Shown here: one piece after another, positions 28,735-38,653 of the stretch
How the letters are laid out: each line of letters opens with the position of its first letter
Numbering within the stretch: the first letter of the stretch is position 1
Assembly (NCBI RefSeq): GCF_002135435.1
Contig: NZ_NEGK01000004.1
Location: 1 to 64,000 of the forward strand
Reading direction: 5' to 3'
From: Acinetobacter sp. ANC 3813
Lineage (GTDB): Bacteria > Pseudomonadota > Gammaproteobacteria > Pseudomonadales > Moraxellaceae
Length of the DNA: 64,000 bases
The notes under the pieces: model-generated
The model's database searches: none
Told to the model about the DNA's origin: nothing
The model's input: the letters and a program-made list of their open reading frames with translations, nothing else
Translations under genes and position numbers: made by a program

Positions 28735-29505
28735 TCAGAACTGCCGCCTGGATGTTACAAACCGCTGCTGCGCCTGATCAAAAAGATAATGCTCGACGTC
28801 GCCAGCAGGATCTATCGTGTTGAAACTATTGGGCAAGCCCGCATGCAACCTATAAGATATTGCCGTTCCTGCATGAATATCCAGCACAGGATGCTGCGCG
28901 CCTAAATGATAAATCTGATTCAGATCATACACAGCAGATTGATGCAAATGGCCATGCAGCAAAGCATATAAACCTCTTTTACTCCAAGTTTCTAAAGCCA
29001 TGCGTCCCAAGATTGGGCAATCATTCACGCCATGCGGATCATCTGGGGGGGTGTAAAATGGCTGGTGCGCAGCAATAATTTTCAGCTTATGCTTAGGCGC
29101 CTGAAGCAGCTTTTCATCTGTCTCATGAATTTGCTCTAAAGAAATATGCCCGCGGGTATGGTAACGGCGGCGGATGCTGTTTAGGCCTAAAATATAAAAA
29201 TGCTCTGTCTCCAGCACTGTTTCTGTATGTCCAAAAAACAGCTGATAGCGCGCAAAAGGACTGAAAATACGGTTCCAAACATGATACAGCGGAATATCAT
29301 GGTTGCCCGGCACAACCAAATACGGCAAATCCAGACTGTCTAAAAAATGCCTGCAGGCCAAAAACTGCCGATAACGCGCCCGCTGAGTTAAATCACCGCT
29401 AATTACTGCGGCTTCTGGCTGATGCTCACGGCAAAACTGCTGTATAGCGCTGATACAGCCCTGCCGCTCTGTGCCAAAGTGTAAATCAGATAGATGCAGA
29501 AGCAT
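28735..29505 (-). CDS. Calcineurin-like metallophosphoesterase
   Basis: 256 residues. The dinuclear metal site is complete: DLHFG (Asp7, His9), GDLTQRA (Asp38), GNHD, and the late HGHLHQ. Relatives hydrolyse cyclic nucleotides, UDP-diacylglucosamine or other phosphodiesters; a substrate cannot be assigned. Its start overlaps the end of the upstream lipid-kinase-like gene by 20 bases, so the two are co-translated. Confidence 0.85.
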   Translation of the reverse strand: MLLHLSDLHFGTERQGCISAIQQFCREHQPEAAVISGDLTQRARYRQFLACRHFLDSLDLPYLVVPGNHDIPLYHVWNRIFSPFARYQLFFGHTETVLETEHFYILGLNSIRRRYHTRGHISLEQIHETDEKLLQAPKHKLKIIAAHQPFYTPPDDPHGVNDCPILGRMALETWSKRGLYALLHGHLHQSAVYDLNQIYHLGAQHPVLDIHAGTAISYRLHAGLPNSFNTIDPAGDVEHYLFDQAQQRFVTSRRQF

Positions 29506-30424
29506 GGGGCACCTTCACTTTTAAAGCATTTTTTTTGACACGGATATGCAGCGGCGGACGTAATTCCACAATTTCACCATCGACTGCCACAGTCAGCTTT
29601 TTGGCTGACGCATGAATAATGACTTCATCTGCATCAAAGCTATACACATCCGGCGCTTTTTCAATATTGCCTTTGACCAGCTGCCAAAGCATTTTGAGCA
29701 AAGTCATTTTATCGCTTTTGGCCACAACTACGCCCGCAACCCTGCCTCGTGCGGCGCATTCTGCAATTTGCAGATTTAAATCCGCCAGCTGCAGCTGATT
29801 ATTGCCAAAAAAGATCAGCGGTGTTTTCACTGGATAGGTCACACCATCCACCTCGATCTGCAATTTCAGCTCTTTGCGGTCACGCAGCAGCACATCTAAA
29901 CCAGAAGTATAGGCATTTAAAGGAAAGCGCCCTAAATGACGGTTATATTTTTCACGCTTTTGAATAAAAAGCGGATATAGCCCCAAACTGGCATTATTTA
30001 AATAAACCTGATCATTAATCAGGGCCGTGTGAACTAAGCGCTCCGCGCCATTTGCAATAACTTGAGCCGCCTCCAAAAGGTCGAGCGGAATATTTAAAAC
30101 CCGCGCCACATAATTGAATGTACCCAAGGGTAAAATACCCATCGGCACCTGCGTACTCATTAAATAGCCTGCAACCGCATTCAGTGTGCCGTCTCCACCT
30201 GCCGCCACAACAATGCCTAAATTTTCAGCGTTTTTATGCCTTTGCATGACTTGCTGCATCAGCACATCAAATTCCGAGAAATGTCCCATTTCAAATGACT
30301 GAATTTCAAAGCCCTGCGCAGTAAATAGCCGAATAAGCTCTTCATAAACATCATCTTTATGAGTCGCATGAAAACCTGATTTTTGATTATAGATAATCGA
30401 CAACGGCTGCGTTTGATTTGACAT
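29486..30424 (-). CDS. Diacylglycerol kinase-family lipid kinase
   Basis: 312 residues. DAGK catalytic domain (YegS/DgkB type): IIYNQKSG near the N-terminus, GGDGTLNAVAGYL as the nucleotide-binding loop, and PLGTFNYVARVL. C-terminal beta-sandwich present. Soluble or peripheral enzyme that phosphorylates a lipid or sphingoid substrate in relatives. Overlaps the downstream phosphoesterase gene, so kinase and phosphoesterase act in one unit; a joint lipid pathway is inference. Confidence 0.85.
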   Translation of the reverse strand: MSNQTQPLSIIYNQKSGFHATHKDDVYEELIRLFTAQGFEIQSFEMGHFSEFDVLMQQVMQRHKNAENLGIVVAAGGDGTLNAVAGYLMSTQVPMGILPLGTFNYVARVLNIPLDLLEAAQVIANGAERLVHTALINDQVYLNNASLGLYPLFIQKREKYNRHLGRFPLNAYTSGLDVLLRDRKELKLQIEVDGVTYPVKTPLIFFGNNQLQLADLNLQIAECAARGRVAGVVVAKSDKMTLLKMLWQLVKGNIEKAPDVYSFDADEVIIHASAKKLTVAVDGEIVELRPPLHIRVKKNALKVKVPHASASI

Positions 30425-30794
30425 TTTTTATGCATTTTTAAAGCAATTATTCTAATTTTGTCGAATTTATCGCCAATTAACAGTTCCTTTATGTAAAATT
30501 CAAATGATCACCATTTATTTAATCAATAATAATTCTCATGTAAAAAATAAGACTAAATAACTGTTTTTTAAAATAATTAATAAAATAAATAACACCCATA
30601 AAATATATAAATAGATACATTTTTTAGACAAAATCCGCATATCTCAATGTTTTTAATGAAGTTAATTAATAAACATCCTAAGTAACCAAATAAAACTTCC
30701 TGCATCTTTAGTCTTATTTTTTTTATGAAAATATGCTTTAATAGCGCCACTTTTTTTCATATTTCATCTGATCAATGTACCCCGTTGCTCAGAT

Positions 30795-30816
30795 TATACT
30801 TTGTACAGTTTGTACA
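30795..30816 (+). promoter_or_regulatory. pckG promoter with operator-like dyad
   Basis: A -10 like TATACT (30795-30800) is followed directly by TGTACA-GTT-TGTACA (30802-30816), a perfect dyad that would cover the transcription start. A further TGTAC half-site lies at 30776-30780. Suggests control by an unidentified repressor. The rest of the 412-base gap (from 30425) is AT-rich with nothing else seen. Confidence 0.45.
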
Positions 30817-30836
30817 TATTTGAGATAGGCCTCACC

Positions 30837-32666
30837 ATGACCCAAGTGAACGCACCAGAATTCGTTCGTCATCCTAAGCTAATTGCCTGGGTTGAAGAAA
30901 TTGCAAAATTAACGAAACCAGCGAAAATTGAATGGTGTGACGGCAGCGAAGAAGAAAATCAACGTTATATCGACTTGATGATCGCTAACGGCACTATGCA
31001 AGCGCTTAACCAAGAAAAACATCCTGGTTCTTACCTTGCAAATTCTGATCCTTCTGACGTTGCTCGTGTTGAAGGTCGTACATATATTTGTTCAGAGAAC
31101 AAAGAAGATGCTGGCGCGACAAACAACTGGGAAGCTCCAGCTGAAATGCGTGCTCGCTTAAACGGTTTGTTTGACGGTTGCATGAAAGGTCGTACTTTGT
31201 ACGTTGTTCCTTTCTCTATGGGTCCTTTAGGTTCACATATTGCGCACATTGGTATCGAATTAACTGACTCTCCTTACGTAGCAGTAAGCATGTCTAAAAT
31301 GGCTCGTATGGGTAAAGCTGTTTATGACGTATTGGGTACTGACGGTGAATACGTTCCTTGCGTACACACTGTAGGCGCTCCGCTTGAAGCAGGTCAAAAA
31401 GACGTTGCATGGCCTTGCAACCCTGACAAATGGATTGTTCACTACCCTGAAACGCGTGAAATCTGGTCATTCGGTTCTGGTTACGGCGGTAACGCATTGT
31501 TAGGTAAAAAATGCCTAGCTTTACGTATTGCTTCTTACATGGGGCGTCAACAAGGTTGGTTAGCAGAACACATGCTCATCCTTGGTGTGACAAACCCACA
31601 AGGCGAAAAACACTACATCGCAGCGGCATTCCCTTCTGCATGCGGTAAAACAAACTTCGCAATGTTGATTCCACCAGCGGGCTACGAAGGCTGGAAGATT
31701 GAAACTGTAGGTGACGATATTGCTTGGATCAAACCAGGTGAAGACGGTCGCTTATACGCAATCAACCCTGAAGCTGGTTTCTTCGGTGTAGCGCCTGGTA
31801 CAAATACCAAGACTAACCCGAACTGTATGGCAACATTGACTAAAGATGTGATCTATACAAACGTTGCTGTAACTGACAACGGTGAAGTTTGGTGGGAAGG
31901 TCTTTCTAAAGAAGTACCTGCTAACCTGACCAACTGGAAAGGCCAACCTCACACTGGCGAAGAAAAAGCTGCGCATCCAAATGCTCGCTTCACAGTATCT
32001 GCAGGTCAATGCCCTTCAATTGATGCTGACTGGGAAAATCCAGCGGGCGTTCCAATTTCTGCGTTCATCTTCGGTGGTCGTCGTGCAGATACAGTTCCTC
32101 TAATTTCAGAAGCATTTGACTGGGTTGACGGTGTCTACAAAGCTGCGACTATGGGCTCTGAAACAACTGCCGCTGCTGTTGGCCAACAAGGTGTTGTTCG
32201 TCGTGACCCATTCGCGATGCTTCCTTTCGCGGGCTATAACATGGCTGACTACTTCACGCATTGGTTAGAAATGGGCGAGCAAGTTGGTGCTAAAGCTGCG
32301 GCGGCTGGCAACAAGCTTCCTGGTATCTACAACGTGAACTGGTTCCGCCGTGATGCTGAAGGCAACTTCGTATGGCCTGGTTTCGGTCAAAACATGCGTG
32401 TTCTTGAGTGGATCATTGACCGTTGTGAAGGCCGTGCAACTGCTGTTGAAACGCCAATTGGCTTAGTTCCTACTTACGAACAGCTAAACTGGACGGGTTC
32501 TGACTTCACTAAAGAACAATTTGATCTTGTGACTTCACAAGACAAAGACCAGTGGATCAAAGAGCTTAAAAGCCACACTGAATTGTTCGAAAAATTAGGT
32601 GATCGTATGCCTGAAGCGTTAAAAGCGCGTCAAGCAGAATTGATTGCTGCTGTACAATCTGCTTAA
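30837..32666 (+). CDS. pckG: GTP-dependent phosphoenolpyruvate carboxykinase
   Basis: 609 residues. Converts oxaloacetate + GTP to PEP + CO2, the first step of gluconeogenesis from TCA acids. P-loop with reactive cysteine PSACGKTNF (Cys269, Lys271), substrate-binding SMGPLGS, and the GTP-class [11 protein letters not shown] motif. Start ATG 30837 chosen by homology; 12 upstream codons are non-coding. Strong, even codon use fits high expression. The organism thus uses the GTP enzyme, typical of Acinetobacter. Confidence 0.97.
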   Translation: MTQVNAPEFVRHPKLIAWVEEIAKLTKPAKIEWCDGSEEENQRYIDLMIANGTMQALNQEKHPGSYLANSDPSDVARVEGRTYICSENKEDAGATNNWEAPAEMRARLNGLFDGCMKGRTLYVVPFSMGPLGSHIAHIGIELTDSPYVAVSMSKMARMGKAVYDVLGTDGEYVPCVHTVGAPLEAGQKDVAWPCNPDKWIVHYPETREIWSFGSGYGGNALLGKKCLALRIASYMGRQQGWLAEHMLILGVTNPQGEKHYIAAAFPSACGKTNFAMLIPPAGYEGWKIETVGDDIAWIKPGEDGRLYAINPEAGFFGVAPGTNTKTNPNCMATLTKDVIYTNVAVTDNGEVWWEGLSKEVPANLTNWKGQPHTGEEKAAHPNARFTVSAGQCPSIDADWENPAGVPISAFIFGGRRADTVPLISEAFDWVDGVYKAATMGSETTAAAVGQQGVVRRDPFAMLPFAGYNMADYFTHWLEMGEQVGAKAAAAGNKLPGIYNVNWFRRDAEGNFVWPGFGQNMRVLEWIIDRCEGRATAVETPIGLVPTYEQLNWTGSDFTKEQFDLVTSQDKDQWIKELKSHTELFEKLGDRMPEALKARQAELIAAVQSA

Positions 32667-32672
32667 TTGACC

Positions 32673-32714
32673 TTTAATTTCCCTCTATAAAAAAGAGGGA
32701 TTAAGGGAGATTAA
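32673..32714. repeat. Palindromic repeat, short copy (C)
   Basis: TTTCCCTC-tataaaaaa-GAGGGA then TTAAGGGAGATT: same design as one half of the repeats at 39358-39457 and 47561-47655. It lies between the pckG stop and its terminator. Confidence 0.55.
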
Positions 32715-32741
32715 AAAGACCGCTCAATGCGGTCTTTTTTT
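32713..32741 (+). terminator. Terminator of pckG
   Basis: AAAAGACCGC-tcaat-GCGGTCTTTTTTT. Confidence 0.9.
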
Positions 32742-32805
32742 CAACTTTGCAATTTTTGCAAGTTGAAATTTACAACCAAAACGTTGAATTTAAGGGGGAA
32801 TTCAA

Positions 32806-33186
32806 ATGCTTAAAATTCTTGGCGCATCTATTCTATTACTCGGCGCAACAAGCATTGCAGCTGCCAATCAGCAAGTAGAAGCTAATCAAGTAACTGCACA
32901 ACCTAAATTAAAGGTTTGTGTAATTGAAGGGATTCCAGATTCTAGTCAATATCAAATCAAAAAGCACATTAAAGCGGCTAAAGGCACTTATGGCAGCGTG
33001 GTGGAAGTTTATCCGCGTTTTGTTGAACGTGCGCATCAAGTCGGCGGCAATGTCGTGATTAATTACCATGCCAGCCAGCGTTTTGGATTTTGGCCTTGGC
33101 GTGTTGTCCGTCCAGTGGTTTGGGGCACTGCAGTCAAATGGAACACACCGGTTGACTGCAAAAAAATTGGCGGCGTAGAAATCTAA
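32806..33186 (+). CDS. Exported hypothetical protein
   Basis: 126 residues with a clear signal peptide (cleavage near ATSIAAA-NQQ, about residue 20). The mature protein contains VYPRFVERAHQVGGNVVINYHASQ, resembling the heavy-metal-binding YbjQ-like fold in which one strand contains GGNAV/N. Two cysteines (about 38 and 119) could pair. Function unknown. A strong GGGGGA ribosome site precedes the start. Confidence 0.65.
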   Translation: MLKILGASILLLGATSIAAANQQVEANQVTAQPKLKVCVIEGIPDSSQYQIKKHIKAAKGTYGSVVEVYPRFVERAHQVGGNVVINYHASQRFGFWPWRVVRPVVWGTAVKWNTPVDCKKIGGVEI

Positions 33187-33203
33187 TATCTTCAGCTTCA
33201 GCT

Positions 33204-33234
33204 TTAAAAAAAGCCGCATCTGCGGCTTTTTTTA
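33204..33234. terminator. Bidirectional terminator before glpD end
   Basis: AAAAAAAGCCGC-atct-GCGGCTTTTTTT between two converging genes. Confidence 0.9.
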
Positions 33235-33253
33235 TAATAAACAGCTGCCCGAA

Positions 33254-34792
33254 CTAGGCCGCATCACCTTGTGCACGGCGCTGATGCAAGGCAATAAGAT
33301 AATTCTCCAACTCTGCCTTTTCATCTTCTGTAAATTGCAAATACAGTTTAGTACGGCGCCGCAAAATATCTTCCGCATTGACAGCCCACTCCCGCTCCAC
33401 CAAATAATCAACTTCTTGTGCATATAGGTCATGGCCTAAATGCTGCCCCAGCTCGTGAATTGAGGAAACCTGCTGCAGCCATAACCAAACCCGCGTACCG
33501 TACGCATGTGCCCAGCGCAGCGCCAGCGGCTGATCTATACCGCTTACCTTCTCCTGAATCTGCTCAGCCAATTCTTCCACCGTTGTCAGATTTTCTGCGC
33601 CCGGCAATAAAGCCTTATCTGTCCACGGTTTCTGCATTGCAGGAAAAAATGCTTTTAGCTGCGCCATAGCAGACTCAGCCAACTTTCGGTAAGTGGTCAA
33701 CTTGCCGCCAAATACAGAAAGCAAAGGTGCACTTTCCTGCTCATCCGTCAATGCCAGCGTGTAATCGCGCGTCACCGCAGAAGGATTATCCGACTCATCA
33801 TCACACAATGGGCGCACACCTGAATAGGTGCTAATCACATCCTGAGCAGTTAATTGGGTTTTAAAATGATCATTGGAAACATCCAGCAAATATGCCATTT
33901 CCAATTCTGTAATATCCACTTGATCAGGATCGCCATGAAACTCCTGATCCGTGGTGCCAATCAAGGTGTAAAGATCGAGATACGGAATAGCAAAAACAAT
34001 GCGCTGATCATCATTTTGCATAATAAAGGCTTTATCGCCGTCATACAGTTTAGGCACAATGATATGGCTGCCTTGAATCAAGCGGACACCATAAGGCGCT
34101 TTAAGCTGCAGATCCTGCTGAATAAACTGCGCGACCCAAGGGCCTGCAGCATTGACCAATACTTTCGCATAAATTTGATATGCGCCCTGCTCATTTTCCA
34201 GCTCCACCCGCCAGCAGCTTTGATCTTCTGTATCTTGAAACACCCTATGCGCCCCGACACAGCGGGTTTGCGTGACAATTTTCGCTCCCTTCTCCTGCGC
34301 CTGCATCGCATTGAGCACCACCAGCCGCGCATCATCCACAGCACAGTCTGAATATTCAAAACCCCGTGTCATCTCTGCTTTAAGCGGACTGTTTGCAAGC
34401 GGAAACTGAACCGAATTTGATCCTGCCAAAGTTTCCCGCTTACCCAAATGATCGTAGAAAAATAATCCTGTGCGAATCAGCCAAGCAGGCCGCAAATGCG
34501 GCTGATGCGGCATAATAAAGCGTAATGGACGAATAATATGAGGCGCTTTTTTTAGCAGGACTTCCCGCTCCGCTAAAGCCTCTCTCACGAGGCGGAATTC
34601 TTTGTGCTCCAAATAGCGCAAACCGCCATGGATCAATTTTGAACTGGCGGAAGATGTATGCGACGCCAGATCATCTTTCTCACATAAAAATACCGATAGC
34701 CCGCGTCCTGCAGCATCCGCCGCGATACCCGCGCCATTAATGCCTCCGCCAATGACTGCAATATCATAGAGGTATTCGTAATTATCATTCAT
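33254..34792 (-). CDS. glpD: Aerobic glycerol-3-phosphate dehydrogenase
   Basis: 512 residues. Membrane-bound FAD enzyme that oxidises sn-glycerol-3-phosphate to DHAP and passes electrons to quinone. FAD-binding VIGGGINGAGIAADAAGRG at the N-terminus, SSKLIHGGLRYLE, and the C-terminal GlpD helical domain. ATG 34792 is preceded by GGAGG; starts at 34804/34807 would place that ribosome site inside the gene. No glpF/glpK neighbours here. Confidence 0.94.
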   Translation of the reverse strand: MNDNYEYLYDIAVIGGGINGAGIAADAAGRGLSVFLCEKDDLASHTSSASSKLIHGGLRYLEHKEFRLVREALAEREVLLKKAPHIIRPLRFIMPHQPHLRPAWLIRTGLFFYDHLGKRETLAGSNSVQFPLANSPLKAEMTRGFEYSDCAVDDARLVVLNAMQAQEKGAKIVTQTRCVGAHRVFQDTEDQSCWRVELENEQGAYQIYAKVLVNAAGPWVAQFIQQDLQLKAPYGVRLIQGSHIIVPKLYDGDKAFIMQNDDQRIVFAIPYLDLYTLIGTTDQEFHGDPDQVDITELEMAYLLDVSNDHFKTQLTAQDVISTYSGVRPLCDDESDNPSAVTRDYTLALTDEQESAPLLSVFGGKLTTYRKLAESAMAQLKAFFPAMQKPWTDKALLPGAENLTTVEELAEQIQEKVSGIDQPLALRWAHAYGTRVWLWLQQVSSIHELGQHLGHDLYAQEVDYLVEREWAVNAEDILRRRTKLYLQFTEDEKAELENYLIALHQRRAQGDAA

Positions 34793-35056
34793 ATGCGCCT
34801 CCATCACTCTGCACTTTATTATTGTTAACTCATCATTTGCCTTAGAGCACCCTTTTATCGTCTTTGCTTAAACATAGCAAAAACCCAGCAATCAAACTAT
34901 AAATTCTGTTAACTGCAGCATCCAAATTTGATTTTTTCCTTATTTCAACCTATCTGCATGACAGCAAATACACATAGTACATTTAACATACAAAATGTTT
35001 ATTTTGTTTACATTTCATTCAAACTGAAGGCATAAGATAAAGAAACAGAATAAAAA

Positions 35057-36376
35057 ATGGATTTCACAATGACTGAAGAAACGGTAGTTCAATCGAACTT
35101 AGACACAAAAACACGGGTTAAATCCATTCTTGGCGGTTCTGCAGGCAATTTAGTCGAATGGTACGACTGGTATGTATACGCTGCATTTACCCTATATTTT
35201 GCCCACGCATTTTTCCCCAAAGGCAGTCAAACTGCACAGCTGCTGCAGGCGGCGGCCATCTTTGCGGTTGGTTTTTTAATGCGGCCGATTGGCGCTTGGA
35301 TTATGGGCGTCTACTCGGACCGAAAAGGCCGCAAGTCAGGACTGACGCTGTCTGTCACCTTAATGTGCATTGGCTCATTAATGATTGCTGTTTCCCCTAC
35401 CCATGATCAGATTGGTGTTTTTGCCCCGCTCATTTTGGTGGTTGCCCGATTGATTCAAGGCCTGAGTGTGGGCGGTGAATATGGCGCCAGCGCCACATAT
35501 TTAAGCGAGATGGCTGAACGCGACCGGCGCGGGTTCTTTTCCAGCTTTCAGTATGTCACGCTTATTGCAGGGCAATTGACCGCTTTGTGTGTCTTGCTCA
35601 TTCTGCAAGTTGTACTGACCGAAGAACAGCTGCATGAGTGGGGCTGGCGTATTCCCTTCTTTATTGGCGCATGTTTAGCCATTGTAGTTTTCTATATTCG
35701 GCGCGGCCTGATGGAAACCCAGTCCTTTAAAAATGCGCAGAAAGATAAATCAAAGCCTGAATCCGGCTTGTTTGCACTATTCAAACACTACCCCAAAGAA
35801 GCGTTTACCGTATTATTCTTAACTGCAGGCGGTACTTTAGCATTCTATACTTACACCACTTATCTGCAAAAATTCTTAGTCAATACCTCTGGCTTCAGCA
35901 AACCCGCAGCCACGCAAATCACTACCTTGGCCTTGTTTATTTTCATGTGCTTACAGCCCGCTGCCGGCGCATTGTCCGACAGAATAGGCCGTAAACCAAT
36001 TATGATTGCCTTTGGTGTACTTGGCGTCCTGTTTACTTATGTGCTGTTCGATGCCTTAGCGCAAACGCAAAACTACTGGACTGCGTTCTGGCTGTGTTTG
36101 GCTGGATTAATTATCGTGACAGGCTATACATCTATCAATGCGGTGGTAAAAGCTGAAATGTTCCCTGCGCATATCCGAGCTTTGGGTGTGGCCCTGCCTT
36201 ATGCGCTGGCCAATACTATTTTTGGCGGAACCGCAGAGTTTTTTGCCTTGAGTTTTAAAGAGGCAGGCCATGAGTCATGGTTCTTTGTCTATGTGACCAT
36301 CATGATTTTCATCTCACTATTGGTCTATATTTTTATGAAAGACACCAAGCATCACTCAAAAATCCAAGAACATTAA
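35057..36376 (+). CDS. MHS-family MFS transporter, copy 1
   Basis: 439 residues, about 12 transmembrane helices. Metabolite:H+ symporter family (KgtP/ProP-like): LGGSAGNLVEWYDWYVYAAF at the N-terminus, then the loop 2-3 signature YSDRKGRKSG and the second-half LSDRIGRKPIM. Members import dicarboxylates, 2-oxoglutarate, citrate, proline or betaine. Start could be ATG 35057 or 35069. A close paralog follows at 36629 after a terminator, so each is its own unit. Confidence 0.88.
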   Translation: MDFTMTEETVVQSNLDTKTRVKSILGGSAGNLVEWYDWYVYAAFTLYFAHAFFPKGSQTAQLLQAAAIFAVGFLMRPIGAWIMGVYSDRKGRKSGLTLSVTLMCIGSLMIAVSPTHDQIGVFAPLILVVARLIQGLSVGGEYGASATYLSEMAERDRRGFFSSFQYVTLIAGQLTALCVLLILQVVLTEEQLHEWGWRIPFFIGACLAIVVFYIRRGLMETQSFKNAQKDKSKPESGLFALFKHYPKEAFTVLFLTAGGTLAFYTYTTYLQKFLVNTSGFSKPAATQITTLALFIFMCLQPAAGALSDRIGRKPIMIAFGVLGVLFTYVLFDALAQTQNYWTAFWLCLAGLIIVTGYTSINAVVKAEMFPAHIRALGVALPYALANTIFGGTAEFFALSFKEAGHESWFFVYVTIMIFISLLVYIFMKDTKHHSKIQEH

Positions 36377-36391
36377 ACCACAGCAACAACC

Positions 36392-36421
36392 TAAAAGCCT
36401 CTCACTGGAGAGGCTTTTTAT
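36392..36421 (+). terminator. Terminator between the two transporters
   Basis: TAAAAGCCTCTC-act-GGAGAGGCTTTTTA. Confidence 0.85.
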
Positions 36422-36628
36422 TATGTGATGATTCCAACAATAAAAACCAAACAGTTGATTAAAATCAAAACAGCTTTAAGACTAAAGTCTCATGATTTTC
36501 TTACCTAAGAAGAGTATAAATAAAATAAATACCTTTTAAATTCCCATTTCGACAAAATATATGTATTTAAGTTTTCTTCCAGAACTTAAATGGATATGTT
36601 TTGCCTCATTCATTCCATGGAGAATGAT

Positions 36629-37948
36629 GTGTCAAATACTCCCACTCAAGCCGCGCCTGAGCAGCTTGATAGAAAAACTCGTGTCAAATCCATCCTAGGC
36701 GGCTCTGCAGGCAACCTTGTCGAATGGTATGACTGGTATGTTTATGCCGCGTTCACCTTGTATTTTGCCCCGCAATTCTTCCCAGAAGGCGACAGCACTG
36801 TAAAGCTGCTGCAAGCGGCTGCTGTATTTGCACTGGGCTTCTTAATGCGCCCGATTGGCGCATGGGTTATGGGCATATACGCCGACCGTAAAGGCCGTAA
36901 AGCAGGCTTAACCGTTTCAGTATCCCTGATGTGTGTCGGCTCACTGATGATTGCCTGCGCACCGACTTATGATTCTGTAGGCATGCTTGCCCCTGCAATT
37001 TTACTGCTTGCCCGTTTGATTCAAGGTTTAAGTGTGGGCGGTGAATACGGTTCTAGCGCGACCTACTTGACAGAAATGGCAGGTAAAAACCATCGCGGCT
37101 TCTTTTCCAGCTTCCAATATGTCACCCTCATCTCAGGTCAATTGCTTGCGCTTTGCGTCCTGATCATTTTACAGCGCAACTTAGACGAAACTGCATTAAG
37201 CGAATGGGGCTGGCGTATTCCCTTCTTTATTGGCGCATTGCTGGCCGTTGTGGTGTTCTGGATTCGCCGCGGCTTGGTGGAAACTCAATCATCTAAGCAA
37301 GCGCAAGAACAAGCCAAAAATGGCGGTCCAAAATCTGGCGCTTTGGCATTGTTTACCCAATATCCCAAACAAGCATTTACAGTGATTATGCTGACTGCCG
37401 GCGGTACATTGGCATTCAACACTTTCACCACGTATTTGCAAAAATATCTGGTCAATACTTCAGGCTTTGAAAAAACCACTGCAACTGAAATTACCACAGC
37501 GGCAATTTTCATCTTCATGCTGATCCAGCCTGCGGTCGGCGCGCTGTCTGATAAGGTTGGCCGCAAGCCGATTATGATTGCCTTTGGTGTACTGGGTGTA
37601 CTGTTTACAGTGCCGATCTTTAATGCGCTTGGCGGCACGACAGATGCAATGACAGCATTCTTCCTGTGCATGAGCGCCATGGTCATTGTGACAGGCTATA
37701 CCGCAATTAACGCCGTAGTCAAAGCAGAACTGTTCCCGCCGCATATCCGCGCTTTAGGTGTTGCCCTGCCTTATGCCATTGCCAATACTGTTTTTGGCGG
37801 TACTGCAGAACTGGTTGCGCTCAGCTTTAAAAATGCAGGTCATGAAAATTACTTCTTCTACTACATTACTTTCATGATTGGCTTGTCACTGATTACTTAC
37901 GTCTTTATGCGTGATACTAAAAAGCACAGCATGATTACCGATGATTAA
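36629..37948 (+). CDS. MHS-family MFS transporter, copy 2
   Basis: 439 residues. I chose the GTG at 36629 because ATGGAGAA lies 5 bases upstream and the resulting length equals that of the neighbouring paralog; an upstream ATG at 36590 has no ribosome site. Near-identical architecture to copy 1 (same LGGSAGNLVEWYDWYVYAAF start, YADRKGRKAG loop, LSDKVGRKPIM). Probably imports a related carboxylate. The two genes arose by tandem duplication and have since diverged throughout. Confidence 0.88.
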   Translation: MSNTPTQAAPEQLDRKTRVKSILGGSAGNLVEWYDWYVYAAFTLYFAPQFFPEGDSTVKLLQAAAVFALGFLMRPIGAWVMGIYADRKGRKAGLTVSVSLMCVGSLMIACAPTYDSVGMLAPAILLLARLIQGLSVGGEYGSSATYLTEMAGKNHRGFFSSFQYVTLISGQLLALCVLIILQRNLDETALSEWGWRIPFFIGALLAVVVFWIRRGLVETQSSKQAQEQAKNGGPKSGALALFTQYPKQAFTVIMLTAGGTLAFNTFTTYLQKYLVNTSGFEKTTATEITTAAIFIFMLIQPAVGALSDKVGRKPIMIAFGVLGVLFTVPIFNALGGTTDAMTAFFLCMSAMVIVTGYTAINAVVKAELFPPHIRALGVALPYAIANTVFGGTAELVALSFKNAGHENYFFYYITFMIGLSLITYVFMRDTKKHSMITDD

Positions 37949-37973
37949 TGCTTTTGCATTCAATTAAACACAT

Positions 37974-38010
37974 TAAAGCCTTCTTCTGAAATTCAGCAGA
38001 AGGCTTTTTT
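37974..38010 (+). terminator. Terminator of transporter 2
   Basis: AAAGCCTTCT-tctgaaattc-AGCAGAAGGCTTTTTT. Confidence 0.85.
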
Positions 38011-38115
38011 GATAGGAAATTGATCCGTAATTTGTAGATATTTCCATCAAATTTAGCATCGAGAAAAATATATGCTTATGGCATACTCTTCATATAACAA
38101 CATAGGCAGATGCGC

Positions 38116-38547
38116 ATGAAAATCACATATAAATTTTTGGCTTTAAGTCTTGCAGCCGTCACTCTCACAGCTTGTCAAAGCGCGCCTCGCGCTTATAACG
38201 GTCAATCGGGCTATCAAATTGAAAACCAGTCTGCAAATTCTGCAACATTGGCCTATACCTTGGCTGGACGTCAAAATCAGCAACTGGATGAAAATAAATT
38301 ACAGCGCGCATGCCAAAAAGTACTAGACGTCAACAAAACATTTAAGCTGACTATTTTAAGCATCAATGAAATTGCCAACCCAGCATCTTCACAAAGTGAA
38401 CAATTTGGCCGTCAAATCGGCAATAGCCGCACCAGCTTTGGCTTATCGAATACTCCAGATTTACGCAATTCAGATAATTTAGGCGCGCAGCAGGCGCTGG
38501 ATGCCCGCCCAGCAACATTACGTGTGGTTCGATACACCTGCTCTTAA
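38116..38547 (+). CDS. Lipoprotein, unknown function
   Basis: 143 residues from ATG 38116 (AGG at suitable distance; ATG 38110 is too close). Lipobox LTAC, then a polar mature domain. Two cysteines (about 60 and the next to last residue) could form a disulfide. Contains a Ser/Asn/Gln-rich loop (PASSQSEQFGRQIGNSRTSFG). Family not recognised. Confidence 0.65.
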   Translation: MKITYKFLALSLAAVTLTACQSAPRAYNGQSGYQIENQSANSATLAYTLAGRQNQQLDENKLQRACQKVLDVNKTFKLTILSINEIANPASSQSEQFGRQIGNSRTSFGLSNTPDLRNSDNLGAQQALDARPATLRVVRYTCS

Positions 38548-38611
38548 CCCATCTGCTCCGCATAAACATGCTTAACATAGAACAAAGTTCTAAATAGGCA
38601 AATTTTATGCA

Positions 38612-38648
38612 AAAAAATAAGACGCTCAAAGCGTCTTATTTTTTTTTC
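38612..38648. terminator. Bidirectional terminator
   Basis: AAAAAAATAAGACGC-tcaaa-GCGTCTTATTTTTTTTT between converging genes. Confidence 0.9.
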
Positions 38649-38653
38649 AATTT

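Noticed and set aside
36377..36628. Insertion element between the transporters
   Set aside because: No terminal inverted repeats or transposase; only a terminator and a promoter-sized gap.
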